Source of the DNA: Corella eumyota
Lineage: Eukaryota; Chordata; Ascidiacea; Phlebobranchia; Corellidae
Length of the DNA stretch: 64,000 bases
Direction of reading: 5' to 3'
Assembly (NCBI GenBank): GCA_963082875.1
Contig: OY720097.1
Location: 22,328,501-22,392,500 of the forward strand
The notes beneath the pieces were generated by a model, which saw nothing but the letters and a program-made list of their open reading frames with translations, made no database searches and was not told where the DNA came from. The position numbers were made by a program, and so were the translations under genes. How positions within the stretch are numbered: the first letter of the stretch is position 1; every line of letters begins with the position of its first letter. Below, one piece after another: positions 60,053 through 64,000 of this stretch.

Positions 60053-60893
60053 TAGGGATGTACCAAAAAGCTTGGCTTGTACGAGCATCTTAATTTTAAA
60101 AAAGCTCGGCTGAGCAATACGAGCTTTTGAATAGCGAAAATAAATACCTAAGTGAAAATTCGATACGTAACGCAAAACGTATGCCCGGAAAAATGCATAA
60201 AATTTTGTTGTGGACACGATTTTTTACCATTTTTTTTTAATTATTTGAATTAAATGTTATACCGCTGCATGTTTGCTATAGATATATTATTTAAGATTAT
60301 ATTCCTTTATTTTAAGAAGCGATTAAAAATCGTTAAAACGTACGGTGAAACGTCAAACTTTACCGGTTTTCAGAAAATTAAAATAGGCTGAACTTGGGTT
60401 AGTTGTGAACTTTGTATTAAAATGCGAAAATTTACTTAAGCTCACGTAAATTCACATGAAGAAATGTAAGTATTTCGATATGATCAGGAGTTAACTGGTT
60501 ACGAAGCGGGCTAGCAATAGCTTCCGCTGTACTAAAAAGTCTTTCAATAAAAACACTTGTTGGCGGCGTGACAACAATTGAATAGCAACGTCATATCTCG
60601 CGTGATATAATAAAACCATAGGGATACTAATATGCATATAATATATAGATAAATATACTAATATATTTATCGGTGAAACGACAAACTTTCGCAGTGTGAA
60701 TGATAAAACTATTGCATTTAAAAAGTTATAACACTGCACGGCGTTTGATTTGCATTATAATTTACCGAAAAAATTAATTAAGTTGATAATGCTCGGATAA
60801 TTTAACGTGAAAGCTCGGCAAAAACCGAGCCTTAAAAAATGCCTCGGCTAGTACACGAGTACGACCCCGAGCACTCGGCTCGACACATCCCTA
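60053..60893 (-). mobile_element. hAT transposon copy 11, short form
   Basis: Short form without the nested insertion. Start reads TAGGGATGTACC. The hATC remnant is present on the minus strand near 60440-60550. Confidence 0.85.
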
Positions 60894-61066
60894 CTGTTAT
60901 CCAAAGAAAATCGATTAACTGGTTAACTACACACAAGTAACAAATATAGTCTTGCTATTACCTGACATAAAATATTCTCTGTTGAATAAAATTCGATGGA
61001 ATTTTCTAAAAATAAAAATTTTTGTTTGTTGCTCGGCGTTACTAGGTTACTTGTGCCTGATGTTAC

Positions 61067-61301
61067 TTGATATCCCTACTGTAAGCTATATACCAGTTAA
61101 AAACAATAGAACTAAAGATCTCTACTGTAAACTATATATCAGTTAAAAACAAGAGAACTAAAAGATCTCTACTGTAAACTATATACCAGTTAAAAACAAG
61201 GGAACTAAAGATCTCTACTGTAAACTATATACCAGTTAAAAACAAGGGAACTAAAGATCTCTACTGTAAACTATATACCAGTTAAAAACAAGGGAACTAA
61301 A
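61067..61301. repeat. 46-bp minisatellite, 5 units
   Basis: Five units; the second has an extra A (ACTAAAAGATC). Confidence 0.95.
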
Positions 61302-61922
61302 AAGAATTTACCACGACAGTTAATTTTAGGGTATATTAATTAACCTTTAACTCTGTTTTAAAAACCCTGATAAAACAACCTAATTTTACCACTGCCATTT
61401 ATTCAAATAATTTGATCAACTTTTTAATTGAACCACTTTTTAAAAACATGTACAAAATAAAATGAGCTTAAAAATATAACAAAACAACCATTGTCAGTTT
61501 TTTTAAGAAAGAAATACTAAAATAAAAGTGATAATAAATATTAACAACTTAACCAAAACGCAACATCACGGTCTTATAAATAAATATACCAAATTTATTT
61601 TACCTGCCACTCACAGAAAATCAATTAACTGGTTAAATTTAAGAATTTCCCATTTCTTAACTTAAACGTTAAACAAAACGACATAATTTTACAACTAACA
61701 ATTTAATTAAATAAATACTTGGACTGACTTGTTAAAAAAAACACTTTTTAAAAACATATTTAACAAAAAGTGAGCTACATAATGTAAAACAGGAACTCTG
61801 TAAGTTTTTCTAATAAGAAATACAAAAATAGAGTGTTATACATGTTAACAACTTAACCAAAACACAAAATACAATATCACCGTTTTACAAATAAAATTAT
61901 CAACTTTATATTAACCGTTATT

Positions 61923-62902
61923 TAGGGATGTGCCAAAAAGCTTGGCTTGTACGAGCATCTTAATTTTAAAAAAGCTCGGACGAGCAATACGAGCTTTTGA
62001 ATAGCGAAAATAAATACCTAAGTGACCTTTCGATACGTAACGCAAAACGTCCGGGAAAAATGCATAAATTTTTGTTGTGGACACGATTTTTTTTAATTAT
62101 TTGAATTAAAATTGTTACCCCTGCAAGCTTGCTATAGATAAACAATTTAAAATCATATTGCCTTATTTAAAGAAGCGATTTAAAATCGTTAGAACGTACG
62201 GTGAAACGTCAAACTTTACCGGTTTTAAGAAAATTAAAATAGGCTAAACTTGGGTTAGTGGTGTACTTTGTATTGAAATACGAAAATTTACTTAAGCTCA
62301 CGTAAATTCACATGAAGAAATGTAAGTATTTCGATATGATCAGGAGTTAACTGGTTACGAAGCGGGCTAGCAATAGCTTCCGCTGTACTAAAAAGTCTTT
62401 GAATTTGGGTTTAGTGACCATGCCATAACATACTTAAAATCTTTATGTAAACATTAATACTTTTGGCATGTTTTAAATCATTAAATTGATTTTGTCATTT
62501 TTTCCGTCGCATTGTTGTAATATTAATTGTATATCTTAATTGTTTATCGTATTTATTATTTACTTTTATCAATGCGCGAAAAAAAAAATAAATAAATAAA
62601 AACACTTGTTGGCGACGTGACAACAATTGAATAGCAACGTCATATCGCACGTGATATAATAAAACCATAGAGATATTAATTGACGAGTTTTCGCAGTGTA
62701 AATTATAAAACTATTACATTTAAAAAGTTATAACACTGCACGGCGTTTGACTTGCATTATAATTTGCCAAAAAAGAAAAAAATTAATTTAGTTGATAATG
62801 CTCGGATAATTTAACATGAAAGCTCGGCAAAAACCGAGCCTTTAAAAACGCCTCGGCAAGTACACGAGTACGAGCCCGAGCACTCGGCTCGACACATCCC
62901 TA
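61923..62902 (-). mobile_element. hAT transposon copy 12, long form
   Basis: Long form, 980 bp, hATC remnant present. A short internal AT stretch (TATGTATATAACGACG region) is lost, leaving ATTAATTGACGAG. Confidence 0.85.
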
Positions 62903-63078
62903 CTGTTATCCAAAGAAAATCAATTAACTGGTTAACTACACACTAGTAACAAATATAGCCTTGCTATTACCTGACATAAAATATTCTCTGTTGTATAAAA
63001 TTCGATGGAATTTTCTAAAAATAAAAAGCTTTGTTTGTTGCTCGGCGTTACTTGGTTACTCGTGTCTGATGTTACTTT

Positions 63079-63218
63079 ATATCTCTACTGTAAGCTATAT
63101 ACCAGTTAAAAACAAGAGAACTAAAGATCTCTACTGTAAACTGTATATCCAGTTAAAAACAAGAGAACTAAAGATCTCTACTGTAAGCTATATACCAGTT
63201 AAAAACAAGGGAACTAAA
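63079..63218. repeat. 46-bp minisatellite, 3 units
   Basis: Three units, including the TGTATATCCAG variant shared with 48425-48610. Confidence 0.95.
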
Positions 63219-63838
63219 AAGAATTTACCACGACAGTTAATTTTAGGGTATGTTATTTAACCTTTAACTCTGTTTTAAAAACCCTGATAAAACAACCTAA
63301 TTTTACCACTGCCATTTATTCGAATAATTTGATCAACTTTTTAATTAAACCACTTTTTAAAAACATATACAAAATAAAATAAGCTTAAAAATATAACAAA
63401 ACAACCATTGTCAGTTTTTTTAAGAAAGAAATACTAAAATAAAAGTGATAATAAATATTAACAACTTAACCAAAATACAACATCACTGTCTTATAAATAA
63501 AAATAGCAAATTTATTTTACCTGTCACTCACAGAAAATCAATTAACTGGTTAAATTTAAGAATTTCCCATTTCTTAACTTAAACGTTGAACAAAACGACA
63601 TAATTTTACAACTAACAATTTAATTAAATAAATACTTGAATTGACTTGTTAAAAAAACATTTTTTAAAAACATATTTAACAAAAAGTGAGCTACATAATG
63701 TAAAACAGGAACTATGTCAGTTTTACTAATAAGAAATACAAAAATAGAGTGTTATACATGTTAACAACTTAACCAAAACACAAAATACAATATCACCGTT
63801 TTACAAATAAAAATATCAACTTTATATTAACCGTTATT

Positions 63839-64000
63839 TAGGGATGTACCTAAAAGCTTGGCTTGTACGAGCATCTTAATTTTAAAAAAGCTCGGCTGAG
63901 CAATACGAGCTTTTGAATAGCGAAAATAAATACCTAAGTGACCTTTCGATACGTAACGCAAAACGTATGCCCGGAAAAATGCACAAATTTTTGTTGTGGA
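63839..64000 (-). mobile_element. hAT transposon copy 13, cut by window end
   Basis: Left terminus TAGGGATGTACC and the first 160 bp only; form and right end lie outside the window. Confidence 0.8.

Larger units (their letters stand above)
54760..64000. repeat. Macro-repeat array IV (5 or more units, continues past window)
   Basis: Longest array. TTTACCACGACAGTTAA recurs at about 55116, 56898, 59436, 61304 and 63223. hAT order is long, short with nested insertion, short, long, then one cut by the window end. The first two units parallel all of array III. Where array III stops at spacer S3, this one continues with further units and no spacer is reached. Confidence 0.85.

Overview
The window is a strongly AT-rich stretch of animal nuclear DNA. 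The repeat content, short spliceosomal exons and recognisable families fit a tunicate, most likely a sea squirt of the Ciona group. That assignment is an inference from general sequence character and was not tested by any search. Nothing bacterial (operons, Shine-Dalgarno sites) is visible.

Layout. (1) 1-7565: a satellite with a 313-bp unit, about 24 units, showing a higher-order duplication at an offset of 4252 bp. It ends at 7566-7850 in a diverged, inverted copy of the same unit. (2) 7851-17602: two minus-strand genes (gene 1 and gene 2) whose 3' flanks are duplicates of each other, separated by about 2.7 kb holding a nested foldback DNA element (11556-12402). (3) 17603-64000: a segmental tandem duplication with a period of about 11-13 kb. 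Each block holds one minus-strand gene (genes 2, 3, 4 and 5), an array of about 1.8-2.5 kb macro-repeats on its 5' side, and a spacer of about 3.5 kb. Each macro-repeat contains two diverged copies of an approximately 260-bp AT-rich sequence, one degenerate hAT transposon, a conserved segment related to the gene's own 5' flank, and a 46-bp minisatellite of 2-8 units. The last array runs off the window end.

Genes. The five intronless-looking genes encode one family. An N-terminal helical region is followed by a GlnD-like (PII uridylyltransferase N-terminal type) nucleotidyltransferase core with G-S and D-x-E motifs, a helical middle region, and a C-terminal array of 44-residue TPR-like repeats. 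Repeat number is 6, 6, 10, 9 and 4 for genes 1 to 5, and protein length changes almost exactly in steps of 44 residues. The catalytic motif is the same in all five, while the repeats change by in-frame 132-bp or 264-bp duplications and the N-terminal halves look like mosaics made by gene conversion. The activity, substrate and biological role are unknown.

The three spacers each carry minus-strand exon-like pieces that translate into a cation-independent mannose-6-phosphate receptor (CI-MPR/IGF2R) type repeat. The copies at 25.0-25.7 kb and 38.4-39.1 kb carry coding damage, while the copy at 49.6-50.3 kb has all three exons open. A second gene fragment has therefore been carried along in the duplication. 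The rest of the window is AT-rich repeat or unassigned DNA.
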